A stretch of 23,278 nucleotides of DNA from Lachnospiraceae bacterium (GCA_017652545.1 JAGCAV010000057.1:1-23278); one strand, 5' to 3'. Shown: positions 6,660 through 14,444, numbered from the stretch's first letter. The notes: a model not told the origin generated them from the letters alone. Numbers and translations are program-made.

Positions 6660-9545
6660 ATGTATGAAAAAAAGGTAAAAAGAAGGCGGCCTGTAAGCAG
6701 CCGGAATATACGTATCGGCATTCTTCTGATTCTCGCGCTGGTCATGGCCGGCATTCTGATTCAGAGGCTTTTTGTGCTGCAGATCATCCGGGGAGAGGAT
6801 TACCTGGACAATTTCGCGCTCTCGATCAGGAAGACGCGCACGATCCCCAGCACGCGGGGAGAGATCTATGACTGCAACGGAGAACTGCTGGCTTACAACA
6901 GGCTTTCCTATGTGGTGACTTTTGAAAACAGCGGATCCTATCAGAACAGGCACATCCAGAACCTGACGCTGAACAGCATCCTGTACAGAACGGTCAAGAT
7001 CATTGAAAGCCATGGGGATAAGGTCTACCTGGATTTCAAGGTGCGCCCTGCCGGTGAAGATCACTGGGAATACAGCGCGACAGGCTTTACCCTGAGCCGC
7101 TTCAAGGCGGACCTTTTCGGACAGAGCTATATCGACGACCTGACAGAAGAACAGATGAACATGACAGCGGACGATCTGATGACGCTGCTCGGCTCTTCCA
7201 GGTATTTCGGCCTGGATGACGATCAGATCACCGCGAAGGAATACCGTGATTACGCGCTTCCTGCCAGTTATACACAGGAGGAACGCCTGATCCTGACCGG
7301 ACTGAGATCCGCGCTGGCGGCGAACAACTATCAGCGTTACAACGCGATCACGGTCGCGAAGGATGTCTGCGAGGAGACGGTATCGCAGATCATGGAGAAC
7401 ACCGCGTCTCTGCCGGGTGTGGACATCGCGGAGGATTACCTGCGCGTATACAACAATGCCCAGTATTTCGGCCAGATCATCGGCTATACCGGTCCTGTTT
7501 CCGCAGAGGAACTCAAGGAACTGCAGGAGACCAACTCAGCCTACAATGCCGGTGACATTGTGGGCAAGGTCGGTATGGAACAGGTCATGGAATCCTCCCT
7601 GCAGGGCCAGAAGGGGCAGAAGATCATCTACGTGGACAGCCTCGGGCGGACACTCAGCACCGAAACAAAGGTGGAGCCCCAGGCAGGTGATTCGCTGTAT
7701 CTGACGCTGGATACCGAACTCCAGAAGGTTGCGTACCATATTCTTGAACAGTATATTGCCGGTATTGTCTGGTCCAATACGGTCGATACAGACTCGATCA
7801 ATACGGAATGGATCGAGCGGTCGGACGATGTGCGTATCCCTGTCTATGATGTCTATTTTGCATTGTTTGAGAACAATGTGCTGGATGTTGAGCATCTTTC
7901 TGAACCGGACGCTTCAGCCAATGAGAAGCGGGTATATGAGCTGTTTGTGCAGAAGCTCAATGCGATCTTTGCCGAGATCAAGCAGCAGCTGACGACACCG
8001 GATCCCACTGCCTACAAGGATCTGACAGAGGAATTCCAGGTATATCAGTCCTATATCGTCAACAATATGCTGATCGAATCCGGGATCCTCAACAAAGAAG
8101 CCATCGATGAATCGGATCTGACATGGATCGCCTGGAGTCAGGACGAAGTCATTTCCCTGCAGGAGTTTCTGACATACGCGATCTCAAAGAACTGGATCGA
8201 TATCAACGGGATCGCGGAAAACACGGCCTATATGGATTCGACAGAGGCATATTCGGCGCTTTCCGATTATATTCAGGCGTATCTGTTCGACGATACCCAG
8301 TTCTGTAAAAAGGTCTTCCGCTATATGCTGAAGGAAGGATCTCTCACAGGTACGGAGGTGTGCCTGCTTCTCTACGACCAGGGTATCCTGGACATGAACG
8401 TGGATGATTACAACCTCCTGTCAGGCGGTGAGATCAGCGCGTATGACTTTATCAGGGACAAGATCTACAATCTGGAGATCACGCCGGGCCAGCTGGCACT
8501 GACACCGTGCTCCGGAGCCATTGTGATCACGGATCCCGCAACCGGCAACGTGAAAGTGTGCGTGTCCTATCCGGGCTATGACAACAACCGGCTTGTCAAC
8601 GAGATGGACAGCGCCTACTACAATAAACTGGTCACGGACCTGTCGTCTCCGTTCTATTCGCGGGCGACACAGGAGGTCCTGGCACCCGGCTCGACATTCA
8701 AGATCGTCGCTGCGACGGCGGGCGTCATGGAGAACCAGGTCGCCATTGATGAGGGAATCGCCTGTACCGGTAAATTTGACCTGGTGGAACCGCCGATCAA
8801 CTGCTGGAACGAGTGGGGACACGGTGCGGAGACACTGACGACGGCCATCCGCGATTCGTGCAACTATTACTTTAATACCATCGGCTTCCGGCTGAGTATG
8901 GATAACGGCGAATACAATGACGATCAGGGAATCGCGCAGCTGAAAAAATACGGTTCCATGTACGGCCTGGATGCGAAATCAGGCGTGGAGGTGCCGGAGA
9001 CAGCGCCGCATTTTGCGACCTATGCGGCTGTGCCTGCAGCCATGGGTCAGTCAAACCACGCGTTTACGGTGACACAGCTGGCCAGGTATGTGAATACGAT
9101 CGCCAACAGCGGGAACTGCTATGATCTGACGCTGATCGACAGGATCACGGATTCCAACGGAAACGTGATCGATGATAAGGAGCCGGAGCTGCATTCAACG
9201 GTGGATATCCCGGAAACGCTCTGGAGCGCCATTCATGCCGGTATGCGCGCCATGGTCCAGCAGCATGAGGTATTCCAGAACTATATGGATGTTTCGGTGG
9301 CCGGCAAGACGGGAACTGCCCAGCAGGTCACGACCATCCCCAGCCACGCTGAGTTTATCGGATACGCGCCATATGAGAATCCGACCATGGCGATCGCCGT
9401 GAGGGTGGCTAACGGATACAATTCAAAGAATGCGGCTGCCATTGCCCGGGACACGATTTCCTACTTCTTCGGACAGAAGAGTGAAGCGGAGGTCATTACG
9501 GGACATGCGGTGGAGGTCAGCTCGGACAATACGAGAACAGACTGA
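6660..9545 (+). CDS. mrdA: Penicillin-binding protein 2 (class B transpeptidase), long clostridial form
   Basis: A protein of 961 residues. Basic N-terminus, then a membrane anchor at about 18-42; a dimerisation/pedestal domain starting with RTIPSTRGEIYDCNGELLAYN; then the transpeptidase domain with APGSTFK (nucleophile S678, K681), the SxN motif SCN (S733-N735) and KTGTAQQ (K883-G885). It crosslinks peptidoglycan with RodA during elongation. E. coli PBP2 has 633 residues; the extra length here is mostly an acidic, probably helical insertion at about 366-616, between LTLDTELQ and GAIVITDP. C702, C715, H721 and C734 could form a metal site. Start at 6660 with GGAAGAG just before it; spacing is short. 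It follows mreD after 96 bases. Confidence 0.93.
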   Translation: MYEKKVKRRRPVSSRNIRIGILLILALVMAGILIQRLFVLQIIRGEDYLDNFALSIRKTRTIPSTRGEIYDCNGELLAYNRLSYVVTFENSGSYQNRHIQNLTLNSILYRTVKIIESHGDKVYLDFKVRPAGEDHWEYSATGFTLSRFKADLFGQSYIDDLTEEQMNMTADDLMTLLGSSRYFGLDDDQITAKEYRDYALPASYTQEERLILTGLRSALAANNYQRYNAITVAKDVCEETVSQIMENTASLPGVDIAEDYLRVYNNAQYFGQIIGYTGPVSAEELKELQETNSAYNAGDIVGKVGMEQVMESSLQGQKGQKIIYVDSLGRTLSTETKVEPQAGDSLYLTLDTELQKVAYHILEQYIAGIVWSNTVDTDSINTEWIERSDDVRIPVYDVYFALFENNVLDVEHLSEPDASANEKRVYELFVQKLNAIFAEIKQQLTTPDPTAYKDLTEEFQVYQSYIVNNMLIESGILNKEAIDESDLTWIAWSQDEVISLQEFLTYAISKNWIDINGIAENTAYMDSTEAYSALSDYIQAYLFDDTQFCKKVFRYMLKEGSLTGTEVCLLLYDQGILDMNVDDYNLLSGGEISAYDFIRDKIYNLEITPGQLALTPCSGAIVITDPATGNVKVCVSYPGYDNNRLVNEMDSAYYNKLVTDLSSPFYSRATQEVLAPGSTFKIVAATAGVMENQVAIDEGIACTGKFDLVEPPINCWNEWGHGAETLTTAIRDSCNYYFNTIGFRLSMDNGEYNDDQGIAQLKKYGSMYGLDAKSGVEVPETAPHFATYAAVPAAMGQSNHAFTVTQLARYVNTIANSGNCYDLTLIDRITDSNGNVIDDKEPELHSTVDIPETLWSAIHAGMRAMVQQHEVFQNYMDVSVAGKTGTAQQVTTIPSHAEFIGYAPYENPTMAIAVRVANGYNSKNAAAIARDTISYFFGQKSEAEVITGHAVEVSSDNTRTD

Positions 9546-9549
9546 TCAT

Positions 9550-9583
9550 GAGAGTGGCGTTTGGAGAGTTGAGAGTGGCGTTT
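9550..9583 (+). repeat. Short copy of the GAG-rich repeat family behind mrdA
   Basis: GAGAGTGGCGTTT occurs at 9550-9562 and exactly again at 9571-9583, a period of 21 bases (three heptamers), joined by GGAGAGTT. It resembles the array at 4990-5085 and sits right after the mrdA stop. Confidence 0.75.
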
Positions 9584-9617
9584 TCAAAAGCCGGCATTTC
9601 AACGAGAGAAACAGGAT

Positions 9618-10721
9618 ATGTTTAAACAGTATAGATTACGTGATTACAGATTGACCCTGATCATCTATGTGGTACTGCTGTCAACGATCGGCGTGCTGGT
9701 GATCGGGAGCGCCCAGAAAGTGTACCAGACCAGGCAGCTCTATGGCCTGATCCTGGGCGTTATTATGATGTTTGTGCTTTCACTGGTCGACTACACGTGG
9801 CTTCTTAACTTCAGCTGGATGTTCTATATTGCGGGAAATGTGCTGCTGATCGCGGTTCTGATCTTTGGTGAGAAGATCAACGGTGCCACGAGATGGATCA
9901 GGCTGGGAATTCAGTTTCAGCCTTCCGACCTGGTCAAGGTGATTCTGATCCTGTTCTTTGCGGGACTGTTCTCCAAAAATGAGGATAAGCTGAACACCTT
10001 CCGGTTCATCATGCTGTCGCTGCTCCTGCTGGCGGTTCCCCTGTTCCTGATCTACAGGGAACCTGATCTTTCCACAACCATCGTGACGGGACTGACTTTC
10101 TGTGCTATTATATTTACAGCAGGACTGTCCTTCAAGATCATCGGCGGCATCCTGCTTGTGGTCGTTCCTTCGGTGGTCATCTTTTTCAGCATCATCATGC
10201 GGCCGGGGCAGACGCTCCTCAAGGATTATCAGCTGGAGAGGATCATGGCCTGGCTGAAACCCGCCCAGTATACGGACGGCGCTTATCAGCAGCAGAATTC
10301 CATCATCGCGATCGGTTCGGGACAGCTCTACGGCAAGGGCCTGAACAATAACATGGTCTCTTCAGTCAAGGGCGGCAACTTCATTGCCGAGCCGCAGACA
10401 GATTTCATTTTCGCAGTCGCAGGTGAGGAGCTTGGTTTTCTGGGATGCTGTCTGATCGTGCTGCTGGAGTGCCTGATCGCGGTGGAATGCTTCCGGATCG
10501 GAAGGCGTGCCAAGGATCTGGCCGGAACATGCATCAGCTGCGGACTCGGAGCGCTGATCATGGCACAGAGCTTTATGAACATCTGTGTTGCAACAGGCCT
10601 GATGCCGAACACCGGCCTGCCGCTTCCGTTCATCAGCTATGGTGTGACATCTCTGGTCACGCTTTGCATGGGAGTCGGAATCGTGATCAATGTCGGACTG
10701 CAGAACAACAGGTACAGATAA
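9618..10721 (+). CDS. rodA: SEDS peptidoglycan glycosyltransferase RodA
   Basis: A polytopic protein of 367 residues of the FtsW/RodA/SpoVE family, with about ten membrane segments. Signatures are GEKINGATRWIRLG (about 84-97), QPSDLVK, IYREPDLST, GKGLNNN, the extracellular EPQTDFIFAVAGEELGF (about 258-274) and PLPFISYGVTSL near the C-terminus. D262 in TDFIF is the likely catalytic Asp of SEDS glycosyltransferases. It polymerises lipid II and works with PBP2. Assignment to RodA rather than FtsW or SpoVE rests on the mre/PBP2 context. The start has AGGA close to the ATG and a GAGAGAAA stretch further off, so binding-site spacing is not ideal. Confidence 0.92.
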   Translation: MFKQYRLRDYRLTLIIYVVLLSTIGVLVIGSAQKVYQTRQLYGLILGVIMMFVLSLVDYTWLLNFSWMFYIAGNVLLIAVLIFGEKINGATRWIRLGIQFQPSDLVKVILILFFAGLFSKNEDKLNTFRFIMLSLLLLAVPLFLIYREPDLSTTIVTGLTFCAIIFTAGLSFKIIGGILLVVVPSVVIFFSIIMRPGQTLLKDYQLERIMAWLKPAQYTDGAYQQQNSIIAIGSGQLYGKGLNNNMVSSVKGGNFIAEPQTDFIFAVAGEELGFLGCCLIVLLECLIAVECFRIGRRAKDLAGTCISCGLGALIMAQSFMNICVATGLMPNTGLPLPFISYGVTSLVTLCMGVGIVINVGLQNNRYR

Positions 10722-10767
10722 CACGGAAATAAGACAGAGGCGAATAAACGCAGGTAAAGAAAGAAGA

Positions 10768-10782
10768 AAGGAGAGGTATATG
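10768..10782 (+). promoter_or_regulatory. Strong ribosome binding site fixing the mgsA start
   Basis: AAAGGAGAGG at 10768-10777 precedes the ATG at 10780. The reading frame stays open upstream into rodA, but this site and the MNIGLIAHDG start of the family fix the true N-terminus here. Confidence 0.8.
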
Positions 10783-11178
10783 AACATCGGACTGATTGCC
10801 CACGATGGAAAAAAGAAACTCATGCAGAACTGCTGCACGGCATATCGCGGCGTACTCTCCAAACATGACCTGTACTCAACAGGTACGACCGGACGGCTGA
10901 TCGAGGAAGCAACAGGCCTGAGTGTCCACAAGCTCCTTGCCGGTCACGTGGGCGGCGAACAGCAGCTCGGCGCGATGGTGGAGCAGAACCAGATCGATCT
11001 TGTCCTGTTCCTCCGTGATCCGGAGACAACGCCCAAACCCAATGAACCGGATATCAGCAAGGCGATCCGCACATGCGACATTCACAATGTTCCGCTGGCG
11101 ACCAATGTCGCAACCGCTGAAGTATTGCTCAAATCGTTGGAACGGGGAGATCTTGAATGGCGAGACATGTACCGGTAG
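10780..11178 (+). CDS. mgsA: Methylglyoxal synthase (variant active site)
   Basis: A protein of 132 residues matching methylglyoxal synthase over its whole length: LIAHD at the N-terminus (phosphate/substrate loop), STGTTG at 33-38, GGEQQLGAM at about 58-66, VLFLRDP at 75-81 and PLATNVATAE near the end. The enzyme converts dihydroxyacetone phosphate to methylglyoxal and phosphate, a cytosolic glycolytic overflow route. Against the E. coli enzyme, the catalytic Asp71 (GGDQQ) is Glu60 and His98 is Asn88; Asp20, Asp91 and Asp101 equivalents are kept (D9, D80, D91). The GGEQQ form may be typical of a clostridial branch. The gene follows rodA by 58 bases and overlaps the next gene by 22. Confidence 0.88.
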   Translation: MNIGLIAHDGKKKLMQNCCTAYRGVLSKHDLYSTGTTGRLIEEATGLSVHKLLAGHVGGEQQLGAMVEQNQIDLVLFLRDPETTPKPNEPDISKAIRTCDIHNVPLATNVATAEVLLKSLERGDLEWRDMYR

Positions 11179-12287
11179 AGTCCAAAAAGCAGCGCCGCAG
11201 GGATAACATGGAAGGCATGGCGGCTGCATACGGCTACACCCAGCGGGAATGGGTGAGGCTGAATGAGCAGGACAGGGCTGAAAAACGAAAGAACATACGC
11301 CTCGGCCTGATCATGGCGGCGCTTGCACTGATCGTGCTTTTCCTGATCTACGCGGTCTATTATGTGCTGCTCCGGTCTCATGATTACCGGCTTCCGGTCA
11401 GCTATGACAAGGATTCGGTGATCTATGGGTTTTCGGCAAGCCTCGGCTACGAGGATGTGGCAAAGCCTTTCTCAGCTGATCTTGCCGTGACTGATACGGA
11501 TGTCGGGACTGAGAAGATGTACAGCAATGCCCTTTCCGCAGGTCTGATCGATATGGAGGAAAAGCGCATCTCCTATGGAAAGGATATGTTCACCCGCCGT
11601 TCGCCGGCATCCCTGACAAAGATCATGACGGCGCTTGTGGCGCTCAGATACGGAAATCCGGATGATCTTGTGGTCGTTACGGATACAGCCAAGGATATTG
11701 AATACGGTTCTTCTGTCTGTGATATCAAGACGGGAGATACCCTTTCACTCAAACAGCTCCTGTACGGAATGCTGATCGCCTCGGGCAATGATGCTGCCAT
11801 GATGATCGCCGAACATGTCGGCGGAAGCGTGCCGGCATTTGTGGAGATGATGAATCAGGAGGCGCTCCGGGTCGGGGCGACCAGAACGCATTTTGACAAC
11901 CCGCACGGCCTGACCAGCCCGGAACATTATACCTGTATCTACGACCTGTATCTGATCTTCCATGAAGTGATGAAATATGACATGTTCATGGATATGATCA
12001 GCAGAAAGAATTATTACGCGGAGTACAGCAATTATTATGATGAGCCGGTTGCGGTCACATGGGAGACGACCAATCATTATTTCACGGGGGAAGCGGCCCC
12101 GCCGGCCGGAGTAACGATATACGGAGGCAAGACCGGAACGACGGAAGATGCGGGCGGCTGTCTGATCCTGCTGGCAAAGGACGCGTACGGAAGGCCGTAT
12201 CTGGGAATACTCCTGCATTCTGCAGACAGGGATGTTGTCTATGACGACATGAATGAACTTCTTTCACTCATAGAGATGAAGACATGA
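11157..12287 (+). CDS. Membrane-anchored D-alanyl-D-alanine carboxypeptidase (S11 family)
   Basis: A protein of 376 residues with all three penicillin-binding motifs: SLTK (S152, K155), SGN (209-211) and KTGTT (325-329), plus NPHGL, a family hallmark. It removes the terminal D-Ala of peptidoglycan stem peptides outside the membrane. Unlike DacA/DacF proteins, which have a cleavable signal peptide, it has ~48 polar, highly charged residues before a single membrane segment at about 49-72, suggesting a type II anchor, and it ends soon after the catalytic domain without an obvious C-terminal PBP5 domain. GGGGAGA at 11144-11150 with six-base spacing supports the start inside the mgsA end. It lies at the end of the mre operon. 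Confidence 0.88.
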   Translation: MARHVPVESKKQRRRDNMEGMAAAYGYTQREWVRLNEQDRAEKRKNIRLGLIMAALALIVLFLIYAVYYVLLRSHDYRLPVSYDKDSVIYGFSASLGYEDVAKPFSADLAVTDTDVGTEKMYSNALSAGLIDMEEKRISYGKDMFTRRSPASLTKIMTALVALRYGNPDDLVVVTDTAKDIEYGSSVCDIKTGDTLSLKQLLYGMLIASGNDAAMMIAEHVGGSVPAFVEMMNQEALRVGATRTHFDNPHGLTSPEHYTCIYDLYLIFHEVMKYDMFMDMISRKNYYAEYSNYYDEPVAVTWETTNHYFTGEAAPPAGVTIYGGKTGTTEDAGGCLILLAKDAYGRPYLGILLHSADRDVVYDDMNELLSLIEMKT

Positions 12288-12348
12288 TCTGCTTCAGGCG
12301 CCCGAAAGGCACTTTAGCGTATTTTAAGTTTTGCTCCGGGACGAAGGG

Positions 12349-12377
12349 TTGTTTTTAGTATGGCTTTGGCTTATAAT
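12349..12377 (+). promoter_or_regulatory. Probable promoter of the P-loop gene
   Basis: A perfect TATAAT at 12372-12377 lies 17 bases after TTGTTT (12349-12354), which matches consensus only in TTG. The local sequence is AT-rich in a GC-rich neighbourhood. It leaves a leader of about 40 bases. No convincing terminator is seen in the rest of the 137-base gap after the carboxypeptidase gene. Confidence 0.6.
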
Positions 12378-12424
12378 TTGATTACAGGATATGTATTTGG
12401 TAAAGATAAGGAGGAATTGTTCAT

Positions 12425-12841
12425 ATGGTTCAGCTGATCATAGGGGAAAGGGGAAAAGGAAAGACCAAGATTCTTTTGGATAAGGCAAACACGCAGATCA
12501 AGACAGCCAACGGGAATGTGGTCTATCTGGACAAGAATAAGCAGCATATGTATGAACTCAACAACAGGGTGCGGCTTATAGATGTCACCAATTATCCGCT
12601 GGAGAACTCAGATGCTTTTATCGGATTTCTCTGCGGCCTGATTTCCAGAGATAATGACCTGGAACAGGTATACCTGGACAGCTTTTTGAAGATTGCAAAA
12701 GTACAGGACGGAGATGTTACACGGACACTGGAGCGGATTGACAACCTGTCCAAGACGTTTGGCGTGGACTTCATGATCAGTGCTTCCCTCACCAGGGAAC
12801 AGCTTCCGGAAAAATTTGCCGAAATGATTATCAACGAATAA
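12425..12841 (+). CDS. Small P-loop ATPase-like protein of unknown function
   Basis: A protein of 138 residues starting directly with a Walker A motif, GERGKGKT at 7-14, followed by a Walker B-like QVYLD at 81-85 and a late strand FMISAS at 116-120, so a minimal single-domain P-loop fold with no membrane segment. Homologues in Lachnospiraceae are often mislabelled as twitching motility PilT proteins; it has none of the PilT His or Asp boxes and no pilus genes are nearby. AAGGAGGA at 12409-12416 gives a strong binding site. It appears to be a single-gene unit with its own promoter, between the cell-elongation operon and the hlyD-like/yggS/sepF group. No function is claimed. Confidence 0.8.
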   Translation: MVQLIIGERGKGKTKILLDKANTQIKTANGNVVYLDKNKQHMYELNNRVRLIDVTNYPLENSDAFIGFLCGLISRDNDLEQVYLDSFLKIAKVQDGDVTRTLERIDNLSKTFGVDFMISASLTREQLPEKFAEMIINE

Positions 12842-12861
12842 TTTGAACCAAACCGCAAGGA

Positions 12862-12883
12862 CCTGCCCCGGTCAGAGGGCAGG
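12862..12883 (+). other. Hairpin downstream of the P-loop gene
   Basis: CCTGCCC at 12862-12868 pairs perfectly with GGGCAGG at 12877-12883 around an 8-base loop. No U tract follows. It is the first of three inverted repeats in this 193-base gap. Confidence 0.45.
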
Positions 12884-12889
12884 CACATC

Positions 12890-12960
12890 CATACAGCAAA
12901 GTCCGCCGGGCGTTCCAGAAAGGGAACCGTTTCTTGATTTCAGCCGGCGGGCTTTGTATG
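12890..12960 (+). terminator. Long branched hairpin, possible terminator or structured RNA
   Basis: AAAGTCCGCCGG at 12898-12909 pairs with CCGGCGGGCTTT at 12944-12955 with one G-U pair. CATAC (12890-12894) and GTATG (12956-12960) extend the stem across a 3-base bulge. Inside, GTTCC (12912-12916) and GGAAC (12923-12927) form a second hairpin. The outer arms resemble the sepF terminator (AAGTCCGC / GCGGGCTTTGT), but the following sequence is only weakly U-rich, so termination is not certain. Confidence 0.5.
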
Positions 12961-12991
12961 TTGTCTACAGGTAATGAGCAGATATGTTTCT

Positions 12992-13012
12992 GCCGGTCTT
13001 AAGTGGGCCGGC
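12992..13012 (+). other. Third hairpin in the gap, before the HlyD-like gene
   Basis: GCCGGTC at 12992-12998 can pair with GGCCGGC at 13006-13012 with one G-U pair. It lies 23 bases before the next start codon and could affect its translation, since that gene has no close Shine-Dalgarno sequence. A weak promoter-like TTGTCT (12961) and TATGTT (12983) lie just before it. Confidence 0.35.
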
Positions 13013-13034
13013 TTCAGGTGATTGATAGAAAACG

Positions 13035-14387
13035 ATGGCAGATAAGACCAGGCCAATAACGAAATACAGAAGATTTTCCTGGCTGAACATCGGCACACTG
13101 CTGTTCCTCACGATCTTTGTCTATATGATCATTACGGTGATCCTCTATCTGACGGCTTCACACATCGTATCGTATGAGGTGACAGCCGGTTCCATTTCCG
13201 GAAACTACCGGTATATGGCCCTGGCTTTGAAGAACGAGGAGATCGAGACAGCGGATTATTCCGGTTATGTACATTATTATGCCAGAAACGGCGCCAGGAT
13301 CGGTGCCGGGATGACGGTGTGCTCGATCGATGAAAATGAGACACCTGTCATGATCGGGGAAGATGCCGTGCTGTCAGAGGATGATACCGACTATATGCAT
13401 ATGGCAGCGTCTTCCTTTGCGCTCAATTTCAGGAACAGTTCTTATGGAGAGGTCTATACTTTCAAGGCCGACCAGGAAGGATATCTGCTGTCTGCGCTGT
13501 CTTCAAACAACATCTCCGCTTCTTTTGTGAACCAGACCAGGGCGCCGGCCTCCGGCTTTGTCTCCTACGACATCGACGGGATGGAGATGCTGACCGAAGC
13601 GGATCTGAAGCGCTCCATGTTTAACAGGACGGGCTATGCTACGAAGAATCTGCGCCAGAATTCCCGGGTCCGTATGGGAGACGAACTCTACAAGCTGATC
13701 CGCGGAGAGGAATGGTACCTGTATTTTCCGCTTTCTCCGCAGCTGGTCACATCGCTTGCGGACCGCACGACCATCCGTTTCCGTTTTCTGAAGGATGACA
13801 CGACTTTCAGCGCAGGTTTTTCCGTGTTCGAAGGGGAAGACGGGTATTACGGCAGGATCCGGCTCCGGAACTCGCTGGTCAGATATGTGTCAGACAGGTA
13901 TCTGGAGATTGAACTGCTGATGGACAGCAGGAAAGGACTTAAGATCCCCACCTCAGCCATTTCGGAGAAAACATTCCTGAAGATCCCCCTGGAGTATGTG
14001 CTTGAGAACGAGGATGACAGGTCAGAAGTGGCGATCCTCAGGGAATATTACAGGAAAGACGGATCGCAGGCATCCGCGTATGTGACAGCCAATGTGTATG
14101 ACAGGCAGGACGGCTGCGTCCTGATCGCAGAGAATCTGTTCAGGAACGGTGACTATGCGGTCCGCGAAGGGACGACAAAAAAACATCAGATCGTGGATGA
14201 GGACCGGGTTACCATACAGGGCGTTTTCAATATCAACAAAGGATATGCCATGTTCCGTGAGGTCAAGGTGATTGACGAGAATGAGGAGTTCTGTATTGTG
14301 GAACCCTACAATCCCTACGGACTGGCAGCGCATGATTTCATCGCAATGGATGCCGGCGCGGTGAAGGATGACGATATTGTGACATAA
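13035..14387 (+). CDS. HlyD-like single-pass membrane protein, function unknown
   Basis: A protein of 450 residues: basic N-terminus, one membrane segment at about 17-40, then a large beta-rich extracytoplasmic region. SGYVHYYARNGARIGAGMTVC resembles a biotinyl-lipoyl (barrel-sandwich hybrid) half-motif of HlyD-type adaptor proteins, and APASGFVSYDIDGME resembles the second half. No coiled-coil hairpin is evident and no ABC or RND transporter gene is adjacent, so a true export role is doubtful. As I recall, this protein is commonly found before yggS and sepF in Lachnospiraceae, suggesting a role linked to division or the envelope. The ribosome binding site is poor: AGGTGA is 14 bases before the ATG. 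Confidence 0.72.
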   Translation: MADKTRPITKYRRFSWLNIGTLLFLTIFVYMIITVILYLTASHIVSYEVTAGSISGNYRYMALALKNEEIETADYSGYVHYYARNGARIGAGMTVCSIDENETPVMIGEDAVLSEDDTDYMHMAASSFALNFRNSSYGEVYTFKADQEGYLLSALSSNNISASFVNQTRAPASGFVSYDIDGMEMLTEADLKRSMFNRTGYATKNLRQNSRVRMGDELYKLIRGEEWYLYFPLSPQLVTSLADRTTIRFRFLKDDTTFSAGFSVFEGEDGYYGRIRLRNSLVRYVSDRYLEIELLMDSRKGLKIPTSAISEKTFLKIPLEYVLENEDDRSEVAILREYYRKDGSQASAYVTANVYDRQDGCVLIAENLFRNGDYAVREGTTKKHQIVDEDRVTIQGVFNINKGYAMFREVKVIDENEEFCIVEPYNPYGLAAHDFIAMDAGAVKDDDIVT

Positions 14388-14444
14388 AATGCAGTGTGAA
14401 GGCCGGAGCCCGGCGTGTTGAAAGCCGGTAAACAGGAAGAACAT

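Noticed and set aside
10690..10779. Upstream extension of mgsA into rodA.
   Set aside because: The frame is open but the strong AAAGGAGAGG site and family N-terminus place the start at 10780.
12288..12348. Terminator after the carboxypeptidase gene.
   Set aside because: Only a weak GCC-CGAAA-GGC pairing with an interrupted T-rich stretch; not convincing.
12425..12841. PilT twitching motility ATPase.
   Set aside because: Far too short, lacks the PilT Asp and His boxes, and no pilus genes are present.
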